From assembly GCA_038363925.1 (NCBI GenBank), contig JAQQWL010000006.1, positions 3,390,501-3,454,500 of the forward strand: a DNA stretch of 64,000 nucleotides. The letters are read 5' to 3'. Below the pieces are notes generated by a model. It was not told the DNA's origin, searched no databases, and saw only the letters and a list, made by a program, of their open reading frames with translations. How positions within the stretch are numbered: the first letter of the stretch is position 1; every line of letters begins with the position of its first letter. The position numbers and the translations under genes are program-made. This document shows positions 40,935 to 53,700 of this stretch, piece after piece. The stretch comes from Apiospora phragmitis. Taxonomy: Eukaryota; Ascomycota; Sordariomycetes; Amphisphaeriales; Apiosporaceae.

Positions 40935-43900
40935 TACGCACGAGACATAGCTTGGTGGACGACGGCGTCCATCAGTTGGCCAGCTCACCGCCGATGCCGG
41001 TGGGAATTGGCTCGTCATCAAGGGCACACAACGGCGTTCTCTAATTCAAATGATACCATGTCTGTTTTCTTCTTTTTAGGTTTTCTGCCCGCCGATTGGG
41101 AATTTTTGGGTTTTGGAAGCTACATGGAACGGTAGCTGGGCTTCACATCGAAAGAATGGTAGTGTCTATTCTCGACAAAGGAATACAGGGGCAACCCTAG
41201 GTCAGCCGGAACAAGAAAGCATATTTATGGAGGCATCTCACATCAAAGAGTTGCTAGACTTTACTCGGTGCGCAGACGCAGGAGGTGCGCAAGCAGCTCA
41301 GGTGGAAGGAGGATGGATTAAAAAAAAGGCAAGCACCTATGATCAAAAACATAGAAAAATTCGATAAAGCTACATCAAAACAAGATTAAAATTGTCATAT
41401 GGCACTCCCATCATCACCTTGACTCGTTCCGATTGCTTGTGACTGCCCCTGCCTGACACGAGTTGACAGCCACACTCAATGCTGAAACCCCCTTGGGCGA
41501 TTGGACGAAAATAGAGGCATTCCATTACGACCAATCGTTCTTTGTGCTAGTGGTTTCTTCTGCTGACTGTCCATGGCACCATCGAAGTCTATGCAGACGT
41601 TGTAGTGAATACCATCCGAACTGTACCTGTATCTCACTTAAGGTTTTCGTATCACGGTTGAAGGCTGCTCCTGGGGAATCTAGATTTCGTTGGGTACAGC
41701 AACTATGTATTCCTTACCATCCGTACATGCGTGCTTATGCATGCGTGCTTATGTGCCCGAAAACGCAAACATGTGAGAGGCTCGTGACAAGCCGTAGTCA
41801 TTCCACCAGGTTGAGCGTCTGGATACGCAAACAAACATAGGTAGATACTAGCACGGCACCGAAACAGGGCAAGCCATTCATGTTTATTGGCGTACTTATT
41901 TTTCTCTATCTCTCTTTTTTCTTGGGCATTGTCCACAGTCTAGGGGGAACGAGGGGGTTAGAGTTGGGCTAGGTACATTTTTACCCCATGGGCAAGCCTC
42001 CCTCCCCGCAAACGGCTACAACAACGAAGAGCGGCTGCGTTGCCGCATGTCTCAGACTTGGTGGGCAAGTAGACAGACTCTCAGCGCCCTGCAAGCAAGG
42101 AATGGCTAGCAAAGCAAGGGCCAGAGTTCCGTTTTGCACAAAATAAAAGAACCATAGGAACTTCCTTTGCCCGGTGCTTGCTTGCTTGCTGGGCAGCACG
42201 TGGGGAGATCCCCGGGCAGGATGATGAGGAGTTCAGTCAGCAGCAGTAGATGCAGTGTAGGTATGTAGGTAGTAGGTTAGTAAACCATCGTGGGGTTGAA
42301 TCTGTTTGTACGTGTGCCGCGCCGGGTCTGGTGTTGGCTTGTCTGTTCCCTCAACAAAAAAAATCACTCTCAGTCCGGTGATGACGACCTTCTGGTCACC
42401 GCATTGCATCGGTTCAGCAAGTAAGCGCGGCGGCCATGCCTCCCTTTACTTCGCGCGCCTTAGGCTAGCAGCTCAGCTATGTTGGTCAATTCGCCCACGA
42501 GATGTGATGGACCATGCAGACTACCCAGATTCAGTCGAGAGCTAGGAGCTCCAAGACCCTGATCGGCATCAATGCTCTATACACCAAAGTGGACCTCTTG
42601 CTGATTTGCTGTTGGCTGTAAGTCCCTCCATCCAGCCTAGTAAGCACTCAGAAGGGCAGAAGTTGGCAGTGGCCCCCGCCAGCATCCTGTACAATCACCA
42701 ATTAAGCATACAACTCGGTATATTGCTATTCTTATTACTACTGCTAAGTGGACTATACACGTACACCAGCAAGCGTTGATCGTAACTCTTGGCGGTCACC
42801 TGCCGGTGCAAATTAAAGGATCGGTATACAAGTTGATGTCAATCCCGAGTTTCATTTGCTAGTAGCAAGAAGAGTATACTGCAACTACTCCTTGTGGAAA
42901 GACTATGCGAAATGCCGCGCGCCCATGTCGCCTCTCCGCAGGATGATGCCTGCTTGAGCTCCATCAGGACACAAATCTGACCGCTGACTGCTCCAGTTCT
43001 TGCCAGTGAGTGAGCTCACTGCTGGACTGTCAATCAACATCAGATGGCGTTCTCCAATATAGCCATTAGCGGGGCATGCTAAATATGTGCAGACAAAGCG
43101 ACGACAGCGTGACAATGTGCATTATCCTAGGCAGCATAGCACAGCACAGCCCAGTCCCAAATAACGATCATTAGAATCTAGAACAAACAGGTGGAGCCTG
43201 CTTTTGCCCTCTACATACCACGTACGAATTACATGCATCTTGTCTGGTGTTGATCGATAAGACGATCTTCTTCCCTGTCGCCCGCCAAAATGTTATGCCG
43301 GCTGTCAATGTTATCCACATTGGCCGACGAGAGTCTCGATCTGCCGTCGTCTATCCTCGCAGAGTCAGGCAGCCTAATAAGTATTCGTTACTAAAAGCGT
43401 ATGTTACTAATAGCATGAGGACGAAAGAGTTCACCGCCTTGCGTGTTCTCTATCCAGGCCAGACTATACCCACCCTTTACGGGCAAATCCATCCTGATCA
43501 CGAAACATGCGCGCCATAAAGAGGCACGCATGAAGTGGCCTATACCCTTCAGGGAGTTGGATTCCACATCCCAAGGAAGCAATTATCCCTCGTTACCTCA
43601 CCCCCCGGCAGAAAAGGGCCTACCTGCCACCTGCGCCGCATAGGTACATGATGCGATATCAATAGCTGCATGCTATCCAAGGCAACCAGCTGTAATGACG
43701 ATGGTGGTTTGACGCGCCGGCGACACGCTCGGAGCGTCATCCACCACTCATGGTCTGGGCATGTAGCTTTATCAATGCTTGTGTGAAGGTCTAATACTAC
43801 ATGTACAGTACCTCAGCTGCATGGGGGTTCAGTGTCAGGTGTGGTGAGGGGCAGCTTCGCGGAATTTCCTCCTCCAACTTTACTACCCCGTGTCCAGTCT

Positions 43901-43940
43901 CAGTCTGTCACCCGCGCTCTCCATTGATGAGTTGTTGTGA

Positions 43941-43961
43941 CTCACTCAGTCACTGAGTGAG
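43941..43961. repeat. 21-nt near-perfect dyad overlapping a TGACTCA site
   Basis: CTCACTCAGT (43941-43950) and ACTGAGTGAG (43952-43961) are exact reverse complements around a single C. TGACTCA at 43938-43944 overlaps the left arm and is the core recognised by Gcn4/CPC1-type bZIP factors. No gene lies near enough to assign a regulated target. Confidence 0.45.
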
Positions 43962-46279
43962 GGGTTGTTGAAACAGGGAGGAGGTCATTCTGGTCCGTCG
44001 GGAATTTTCAACCACATACGTTGGGCGGCAACGCGTATGTAGGTAGCCTGTATGAAGATATGGTGAAGGGGGCTTCATCTTCAGTATGCTTGGTTAGGCC
44101 TTGGTCGATTTACTTATTAACCTATGTAGTAATCTGCCGCAGGATGCATGGTGTGAGGTAAGTATGTAGGGTATGAGGTACGTATGTAGATGTATGTGCG
44201 CCACGCTATGCCATATATGCATGCAGTCGTGAATTGGCAATGGCCATGAAAGTCCGAAGCTGCAACTTGCCAGCAATGATACCCTTTAATCATCTTGCTC
44301 CGGTCTTGCACGAATAGAAAAAATCGCTGAATGCTGAAAGACTATTTTATCTCTACACCGACTTTCAACAAGATGCTGCACCTTGATGATAGTCCGCATC
44401 CGGGGTGGGAGGGGACCGCACCGGCTGTTTACAGCAATTGACCTTGCTCACCCCAGAATACCCTATGCCGCCCATGGTTTGCGCTTGATACTATCACTTC
44501 TCATTCCATCATGGTGCACACATCGGCATGTATGCGCTGGATGTCTGTAGGGCATCCGCACCGTCGCCAGCGGGATAGGCGCGGAAAATCGGCTGCTGCC
44601 AAGCGGATCGGTCTGCCACCAAACGCAAGGAGGAGGGACCGACTCGGGGACCGTGAGTGGCTCTCCGAAGTGTCTCCATGATCGCGTCGCTTAATTTACT
44701 TCACCGTATCACGTTTTTAGCATATTTTTCTCTGCGCGAAACAGCTCATCTGGATGGCCGCGCGGCGATCGGTCCAGCGACGGATGGCTGGAAGCCCAGC
44801 CCCATTTCGTTCGGTCGTTGACCCAGATCGAAAGTTTCATCTCGATATAAAGATATTGCTTGACACCGCCATGGCTCGTATCCATGCGCAACGGACGGAA
44901 ACAGGACCACCGACACACCATCTTCAATCTCAATCACCTCCGTCTGTCATCATATATTGATTCGATATGTGGCGCTGACGTGAGGGACTGGAGCCGGCCA
45001 GCAGTGAATTTGGTGCTACGTCGGAGGATTGTTAAAGTGTGGAAATCGGGTTCTGAATCGGGCTCTGTAACGGCCACTTATTTTCCCATTGTCCAGTAAG
45101 AGGGCATGTATCTATCTGGCTTGTGGTTGGTCGCTGCGAAAGGCTTCACTACGCTGGTGACTTTTCGCTTCAACATCCGACTAGGCCAAAGTGTCAGAAA
45201 GGTGCAAACACTGCAAGCTCATTGGGCCACAGCTCCCAGGCCTTTTGGGGTGCCGTAGGGCCATCCATCCTATTCGTCCACTTATCTCACTGGTGAGGAT
45301 TATATGCAAAGAACTCGATGAAGTTTGTTTGAGGTGAAATCTGATGCTCATGATTGGTTGATCAACTGCAACCGTTTACGCAACGATGTATCTGCTGTGC
45401 CTGAACATCCCGATTATTTCCTTGATTTCGCCTACTCCAGCATCCTATCCATCCTCGGTCCGCAATGTGGTAAGAAATGCCCATGCTGGTCGGTCCTTTT
45501 TCACCTACCATGTCGGCATGGCTCGGTACTACAGTACTTGGGAGGTTTTGGAGTTATTTGGCAGTGGGCGTGTGTGTGGGCTGCTTGCCTAGCCAACTAG
45601 CCTACTTACCGGGCCTAGGGAACCACCCCCAGCATTGCCGGTTCACCTGTGGTCCGGCCCCTCGGTTCTTTTCTAGTGTCTAGCTTGCTCGATTCTGATT
45701 GATTGTTCCAATAAGTCCAGACGATTGAATTTAGGGCGCTCCCCCGCTCTTTCCCCCACATCCTTCTAGAAGGCTTCTACGGCCCTCTTGGCAGCCCAGA
45801 CCCGATACGGCAGGCCCAGCCACTGCAGTTCGGACCTTGCACCGCCCAAACTGCTGTCATCTGCCCGCCAGCGCATGGCGATTGAATCACTCTCTCACAG
45901 TGGTACCGACACACACACATACTGTAGTTGTACACACTTTCTCCAGGTCCAGCCAGGCACACAAGGCCCACCTTGGGCTCGAGGCTGAGGTATACGCATC
46001 ACATTCAAGCCGCAGGGGGCTAGGTCTCCAGAAAGCCGCCGAGAGATGACAAATGGATACTGCAGGTTCGTCTGACCTGCTTGTTCGTTCTATTCATTCA
46101 TGCACGCCGGGTTTTGTGAGTAACATAAAACCTTTTTTAATGAAGGGGGAGGGATTACAGCGAGCGCGTGCTACAGGTCGAAAAAAAAATCCTTTCCCCC
46201 ACGCGTGACGAAACCACATGTGCAAGTGTGGCGCTCGGCAATGAGGGGTTTCCTGAGGGGTAAAGCTTCATGCCTTCTC

Positions 46280-46301
46280 TGTGTGTGTATGTGTGTGTGT
46301 T
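46280..46301. repeat. TG/TA dinucleotide tract
   Basis: An almost pure alternating TG tract with one TA interruption. Simple repeat in non-coding DNA. Confidence 0.75.
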
Positions 46302-48797
46302 TAACAAACCTCTTCACGCCCTGCATATCGCATGCTGATCTCAGTATGTTCTTGGCCACACAAAACTCTATTTCGTTAAACTGTACGGAGTATCGCCTTC
46401 CATCATGGTATCTCGTAGACTCGTACACCCCATCGGGGATATACAGGTGCTTCCGTTGGGGGCAGCCCTTCTAGCCACCCTTCTAGCTCTTGGCCTGTCA
46501 AGCCCATAGCTAGTCAGCACCCCGGTCAAATGATACATGCGGATTGGATGTGCCTGCTAATAGACAAAAGGGATTTTTCTTATTTCCTGGTCTGGGTATT
46601 GACGAGTTGAAACCACGTGTGCCAGACTTGGCTAGCGGCGGCGTGTGTTCCGACAATGAATTGAAGATGAAGAATATGCCCCCGCGACTGGACCGAAGCT
46701 TCTTGCTAGGTTACTACCTATTCTGGTGGCAATGCACGGTTATCATATGCAATGTACCTACATTCTTTGCTATTGATTACGTAGCGGCCCAGGTAATTTC
46801 GCGGAACCTGCACCTAACCAGCCCCCAATGGTTCGCTACCAATGCTATGTGGTAGTGCAAATTGGCGATGTTGTATCCGAGTGCCTACCTAACCTACAGA
46901 CAGGTTCCGTGCGAATCAGACAAGCCCAACTCAACCGTGTGTTTCGTATGAGAGCCGGTATGTATTTCTCTTGCTGGATATGCTGTGTTCTCTATGTAAG
47001 TAGGCATGAGTTGTGATGGGCAGAAACAAGAAACATGATCGGCAACGGGGAGACTATCCGGCTGCTGTATGAGTGTGTGTGGTCGCGTTGCATTTTGCGG
47101 CTGTAGAGTCCAGGCCTATCTGCCGGACGACCTGAGACTTTTGAGGCTCATTGGAACATCACGCCGTCATCATGCATTGCCCAGACATGCGTAGGGGGGT
47201 TTCGTAATAGTACGTACGACCTGTTTGCTTGCTCTCTGTCTTTCCCGCTTTGAACACACAACTTTCATTATGTAGCTGGCTAGAGTGTGTAGTTTCATTA
47301 TCTTGTTCTTCCTTGGATTTTGATCTGCATCCATTCCTGATCTTTGCTGCTACTCCAAGTTCTCCGGTGGATAATACAAGCCACCTTGCGTGTTCTACGT
47401 TACATAACTAGGTTTAATAGTGGTACAATTACGGGAAAAAAAAGAATGGTAGTTGAATTTATTGTATTGATCGCTTATTATTTTTATTTTAGTTCGTCTG
47501 CCTCCCTTCTTTACTCGAGCTTCCGTCTTCGATCAATGGCTCCATTTTCTGTCTCTGTTAGCTCCTACGCTTATGAGATATGTGGACTTGTTACCCGCGC
47601 CCAGCAGATCGCGTCTACGGGTACTGGATCTCTATCAAGCAGGCGGATGTATACAGTCGTTCATCTTCGGCGTGCTCGGCTCGGTCGGGGGCGGATGAGA
47701 TCAAGTCAATGACATAGCACGGGAATGGGAATGGAAATAGAACGAGCGAGCGAGCGAAGCGGTGATGTGATTGTCGCTAGGAAACACTTTGCCGGGTAAC
47801 AACTTTCGCAGGAAGAAGCTACAGCTGGAAGCATCGCCTGCTTCCTAAACTCTCGTATCGCTTCTCCCCCTAGCCCGGTGGCTTTCATTCCTGCTTACCT
47901 GAGAGGGCGCGATTCCTCCTTTTTCTCATGTGCTCCAACGCCAAAGCCTGGGTGGAAGGAGGGCCCTCTTTTTCCCTCACCTGCAGACGACGAAAGAGAG
48001 TTTCTGGGGTAAGAAAGAATGAGAAGCTACGCCATGCCGCAAGCAACGAACGGTAGGGGTAATGCAATGCAATGGGCAGGGTGTTAGCGTTTTTGTCACA
48101 AGCAACTCATCACGTACGTTGGGGGAGAAGAGCAAGACGGCAGCTGGACGACGCCTCGAACTTTTCTTTTTCTTTTTTCCTTTTCTCAGGCTCGTGGGCT
48201 CCCTTGTTACGCCCAGTTAGGGGAGTATTTCTCAAATAAAGCTGGGACTCGTGCAATTGAAAGAAAAGATCGCTAAATCACTTGCATTCGGCAGCGGAGT
48301 CACGGCCGTAGATATCCGAACGCTCAGCGGCCCTTTCGTCAGGGGAGGCGGTTTTGTCGGTACGCTAGCCAACGGAAGGCGTCGTGGTAGTCGACAGCAT
48401 CGTGGTGGCTTGGTTTTGAAGCTTGTCACATGAGCAGCATGTGAGCGTCAGCAGCCAAGTACCCCTGTCTACTGCGTACCTACCTGCTTACATGTAGGTA
48501 TGTGAGCTGAGCAAGCTCCCCGCTCCTGCCCGCTGTGGTATAGGGTTCTACACTTCGAGCCTCCTACTCACCTCGTTGAGGAGCGAGGTAAGACGTTTTC
48601 GGGGGGGCCATGCCAGCATACCTGACCCTGCAGGAACCGCCAGAGGTGACAAAACCCCTCTGGAGGAATGAGACAATATCGGTGCTTTGGTGTGGCATAT
48701 TGCATTTCAATTGCTGATGTATAATCGACGCACAGGGCACACGAGACCGTCATCCCCCCCCCCTTTCCGCCATGCAAGGTACGCAGAAAGCCACTGG

Positions 48798-48813
48798 CCC
48801 GTCAGCTGACGGG
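48798..48813. repeat. 16-bp perfect palindrome
   Basis: CCCGTCAGCTGACGGG is self-complementary over all 16 bases, centred on an E-box-like CAGCTG. It may be a dimeric transcription-factor site; no flanking gene is recognisable. Confidence 0.5.
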
Positions 48814-51800
48814 TGACCGAGCAAGGTTATATAGCGTGGTCAGGTGAATCCGGGGAAGCAAACCGGCAGAAACATGTATGGGGGAGGGAGAGAAGCAATA
48901 ATAAGCTTACCAGCTCATGAGTACCTAGCAGCGTCGGAAAAGAACCGGCCACGAACTCAAATAATATACGGAAAAGACGGACGCGGAAAGTGTAAAATAA
49001 AATATAAACAATAACAGATCAATTTAAATCAATTTTATCTCCCGAACCATTATTCCTGGTCTTCCTCCAAAAAGGCCCTATGTGCCATAAGGGGTTCGAA
49101 CACATACGCCGATCACCATTGCATGTGGATGCACACCGGGATCGATCCCCGGCCGCTAGGAAAAAGAAAGCCATAATGCACTAGTAACGAACATGCCCGT
49201 CGAATGGGTTCAACGGGCGTTGCGATCTTGCTACTATGCAGGTAAGAATAAGGGGCTGTCCTTAGTACTCGATCGAGGCTTGAGAGGGCGGTTGCTGCAC
49301 AAGCTCAAGGGTAACGATGTCGTGTTACCAGAAGATCGCATTCCCCCCCTTGGCGCGAAAGAAGAAAACGACAGCATCTACGTAGATCCCCTCATCTTGC
49401 GTAATGATAGACATACGCTGGAAGATGAAGACACAAAATTACTTGCAGCACGGGCGGCAGAGAGAGGGGGTTTCTCCTCCTTCCCGCTCACGCCCCTCTC
49501 CTTCCTCTTCGCGTCCTCGCCTCTTCGCTTTTTCGCCTTGTTCTGCTCCTGGGGCCACTGCAGTCATTGTGTCTCCTGTTCCTTATGTTCTGAACTTAGC
49601 CTTGTGGAACGCCACGAGGCGGGTCGATGATGATGTTTGGCTTGTCAAAAGCCTATGATCTCGACCGGAACGATACCCGAGGGAAACCACAGTGAGGAGA
49701 ATAAGAGCCTCTGAGATGTTGTGACGACGTGGCAGATCTGTCCGTATGTCGCAAGCCCAAACGGGGGGGCCACAAACTCCTACCATGGTATGCTTGCTTT
49801 TTTTGGGGTCGATCTCCCGAAGCCCGCAGGATGTTGCGCTCTTCCCTGAGACCCGGGGGTTGGGTGGTTAGGCAGCATCGCCTGGAGACCAGGAGGCCGA
49901 CGTCTTGCTTCATTCGTCCCGGAGGCTTTGGGGAGGAGAATCTCTTGTCGATCCGGTAAATGTTCCCCGCGAAACCGCATGCTTCAATTTTGGATAGGGT
50001 GGTGGGTTAGTGATACACGCAGCGAGCAGCATCAGTTTGGAACGCGCGCCAGATAGGTAGGTCTCAGATTGAATTGTCCCGACATCCAGTCGGATGCACC
50101 TACGAGCCATGGGAATCCGAGACATATCTCAGCTTCATTTGGCTTAGTTGCTGTCTACCATCTTTGGGCCCTTGCGGTGGCGGCAACATATCGGTATGCT
50201 TACTTCTTCTGCCTCATCTGTCTGCCAGCGAAGAGAAACCCCCAACATAGGATTTATATGTGAGATAGTTGTATCGGAGAAGTCCTGGAAGGTAGCAGGC
50301 AATGGACTGGCCTATATTGTTACGTGGAGGCTGTTATTCTCGCCTCGGAAGTGTCCAACCAGCGGCAGGTCGTAGGGGATGATCAGGTGAGACTTAATTT
50401 GAACGTTCCTGAACCGGCAGGACAGTGAGCAATTGTTGGGATTTCCTGTCTTGGCTGTAATGGGTAATTCATATTATCGATACCCATACGTGACAGTGTA
50501 TTTGGATCTATAGCAGTGGGCTGCAGTGCATGACTACAACGCAAAAGTCCTGGTTATTTGGCTAGATAGACACATGTAGAGGGCCAAGTTTAGTCTCGGG
50601 ACAATCATGAAGCCATATACATTTGTTCAGTATTGCGAGCGCGAAAGAGGTGGCCGACTCGTGGAAAGATGATATCCAGGGGACCCAGCTCACAAGATAA
50701 ATAAACAAAGTTCGTACAGATCTGACGTTTGAGTCGTGCTCATTGATATAGAAATGCGCAGTCACATAAGTCCATACGGCAGAAAAGGGGCACGAGCTGT
50801 TGATCACGAGGATACCCCTGAGCATGTATTTTGATCTATGCGCGTCCGCTCGCTCCCATGGAATGGCCTTCGGATGGCTGGTCTGGCTGGATAGTGCTCG
50901 GGTTTAGCGACTGATTGCCAATGGGATTGCTTGATGCCAATAAAGGAGTCTGTTTGTACTGCAGAAGGGAATGGGGATGCTTATGGTCCGCTGTGTGAGA
51001 TAGACACTGTGACTGTTGATGTTGAAGCATTTGGGATTGAAAGACGAGAGAATCGTCGGAGTTCTGAGAACATAGGTAAGGTACTTGGCAGTGGCTTCTA
51101 AGAAGGAACAATCCCGTAGAAAACGAGGTTGTATCTATTCAGCACAAGAGCCAATCGTGATTTCTACAATTCACGTCCGGAGTCAACTAAGCAACTCCAA
51201 TACTGCATGCTCCAACATACAATGGGTGGCGACTACTCATGTCCCACATTGAAAGTCGATAGGACTATAGAGGACAACTGCAACCCAATCAAGAGGTACA
51301 TCTCACTCCAACTCAGGGGCCTGGGGGAAGGAGGTCAATGGCACACCTGACCTGAACATCGCCCTTCTGTTTAATCACTACCAACCGCATCACTACGCGG
51401 CTAGCAGAAGGTAGCTTGCGAGCAAACGCAGGCGTACACGATCCCGGACGCATCTCCAGCTGAGGGCCGAGGTTCACTGGGTGAATCACTTGGTGCGCCA
51501 GTAAGACGGCTTATGTTAATGAGATTATGACCACAGCCGAGCAATCCCGAGACTTGCCAAATGCCAATACAAACGACACAAACATACCATGAATCTGCTG
51601 CCGGTGACGAGAATCGAATGAACCACTGGCCTACAGCTTCAAACCGATTTCAGTGCGCGGAGACTCAAACACATGCTTGAGTTCCTTATATATGAATATA
51701 TTGATGCCGTCAGGGTAAGGATGAGGAAGGTGCCCGCCGGCCCCAGTTGCCCCTATGTTGCGAGCGCGAGCCTCCTGCTTGGCAGTGCACTTGATCTTTC

Positions 51801-52590
51801 TTCTCCTTGCACGCTGGGCAACACCCTTATTTCGCAGCCATCCTAATGCTATCCACTGTGTTCAGGGAGGGGAGGTGCCTACCCTTTGGAGATTCCTCTC
51901 AAACTTATGAGAGGGCAATCCCCTCTTCGGTACCTCGTATGAAGAACGACCAGATAATCGGGGAAGCATTTGTTCGATTTCCAGAACATGGCGGGCATGC
52001 CCCTTATCAGACATTGCACCGGCTTCTTGAGCACGAAGATAATAAGTCAGTCATGCCCCGACAAGCTGTTGACCACCGGGCTGGAGCCAATGCTTTTTTT
52101 CTTTGATAACTGCCGACTGTCCACATATTGCAAGCCAAAGCGGGTCAGACAGCGGAAACCCTCCAAAGCGCTTCTGGCCGTTATGCAGGGGCATGGTGGC
52201 CACAATGCTGCCCGACATTCTGAAGCATAATAATGCTATATATGGCTAGGATTCCATAGTCCGAGTGAGCGTAGACTGCGCAGTAAATGTCTCACACCAA
52301 GCCAAACGATATTGGTTTCGTGTAGAGAGAAAGATCGGGACGATGCGACGTAGTCGACGCATGTCACACCCTCCCCTGGAAGTGGTTCATAGCCGGACAA
52401 TCATTAGAATGATATGAGAGCTGCTTGTAGTCCTCTCCCCATAAAGGACTACCAATAGCAGATTTCCCCTATTCCATATGACAACAGGCCATGTGTGTCG
52501 GCCAAGTCTATTGGCAAAGAGCAGTTTGAGTTGCGGTTCAGATTATAGATGGAACACAGGCGATATTACAGAGGCCTCTCCAGGAATACC

Positions 52591-53234
52591 TCATTCTTTG
52601 AAGCGATTGATGTTGGTTGGTATCAACCTTCTCATGACGTCGATCTGGCGCGCTTGCGCCTTGTTCTTCAACTCGGTAACGCCTCGTCTGTCAGTACGTC
52701 GTGTGCCGTTCGAATAGAGTACCGTGTAATCGGGCAACTGCTCTCCTGGCTGGATCACACTCCTCGCCGTGATTGTACAGTGCTGGCAGAACTATTAGTC
52801 GCTTCCAAATACCGGATCGTAGGGGTGACACCACACACCTTTCCAAGCTTTGCGCCCCTTCCTATTCTCGCGCCTACTCCTATCAGACATCCCTCGCCGA
52901 TGGTGGTGCATCCAGACTCGATGACAGCAGCAACCTCGACGGTGACGTAGTCCTCGAGCGTGACGCCGAATTCGCCTTTTGTAGGATCAGAAGAAGGCGC
53001 GCCGATTACGACGCGCTCGTGGATGATGCAGCGACGGCCGATGGTGACGCGACCATGAGACGAATCGAGCTTGTTGCGCGGGTGGATGACGGTCTCGCTG
53101 CTGATATTGATGGTGTGGTTTCCGGTCAGGACGGCATTGTCGTGGATGACTACAGAGGACGAGAGATTGACAGGGGCTTTTGGGAGCTGCCCGGCCCTGG
53201 GCATCATAGAGTGCCGTTTGTTCGAAGACGACAT
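52591..53234 (-). CDS. Dynactin subunit 6 (p27-like)
   Basis: Read on the minus strand, exon 1 is 53234-52839 and exon 2 is 52782-52591, with a 56-nt intron (gtgtgt..tgccag, branch ACTAAT). The product has 195 residues. The ATG at 53234 is preferred over an upstream GTG-opened extension. The body is a left-handed beta-helix of hexapeptide repeats (VTIGRRCIIHERVVIG, TIGEGCLIGVGARIGRGAKLG), continuing after the splice with GKHCTI and VIQPGEQLPDYTV, and ending in an Ala/Lys/Arg helix (ELKNKAQARQIDVMRRLIP). This order is that of the p27 subunit, which sits with p25 at the pointed end of dynactin and helps dynein bind membrane cargo. Without the splice the frame would end early in an unrelated tail, so the intron is well supported. 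It is transcribed divergently from the complex I gene. Gamma-carbonic-anhydrase-like proteins share the fold but not the C-terminal helix. Confidence 0.88.
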
Positions 53235-53700
53235 GGCGGAGGCGGCTATCTGTTGTCGATGGGGGGATAGTATCACAATGCTAGACAGACCAGCTCTCGA
53301 AAGCTTTGTGACCGCTTACAGACCGAGGTCGAGGTTATGCAGGCAAGGGCATATCGAGTTATGCCAGCCATTGACCAACCTGATCCAATCGAATTGATTG
53401 ACTGCCGACTGGTCAGGTTAACCTGGTAACCCGCATAAACGAGGATGACTAAGGGAAAGAGTAAAGGCCCAAAAATGCATGAGGCATAGATGAGGTCAGC
53501 ATTCTGTGGTCCAAGCTTCGACTGCTCATGGATGGTTCCCACCGGAAGGTCGTTGAGCCAATCACGGCTAAAGCATTTCCGAAAGTGTCCCAGAGGCGAA
53601 TTCAACGACCATCTCTCTAATGAGGATTTGAAGGAGCCTCGCCCATTGTCATTGAACTCTCTACTCTCCCGGCTCAATCGAGCGACAACAACCCCTCACG
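53235..53700. promoter_or_regulatory. Shared divergent promoter with CCAAT boxes
   Basis: This 466-bp interval separates the start codons of the dynactin p27 gene (leftward) and the complex I 51 kDa gene (rightward). CCAATCA at 53558-53564 lies about 140 bp before the complex I start, and a second CCAATC is present near 53384. CCAAT boxes bound by the HAP/CBC complex commonly control fungal respiratory genes. Assigning either box to one gene is inference. Confidence 0.45.

Larger units (their letters stand above)
40658..52590. other. 12-kb region without supportable genes
   Basis: The first few hundred bases are the 3' region of the preceding gene. Further on, open frames are at most about 145 codons and none resembles a known family. 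Simple-sequence tracts occur (CA repeat at 40915, GCTT repeat near 42175-42190, TG tract at 46280, GAGC repeat near 47744), together with two dyads listed separately. No tRNA, rRNA or transposon feature was found. Confidence 0.55.

Noticed and set aside
49075..49160. tRNA-like sequence with GGTTCGAAC and CCGGGATCGATCCCCGG
   Set aside because: The T-loop-like TTCGAAC lacks pairing stem arms on either strand, and no acceptor or anticodon stem can be matched; the second element is a short palindrome, not a T-arm.
8970..50070. Recurrent TACCTA/TAGGTA hexamers through the non-coding DNA
   Set aside because: My count (about 40) is only slightly above the roughly 31 expected for a hexamer on both strands in this length, so it is not evidence for a repeat family.
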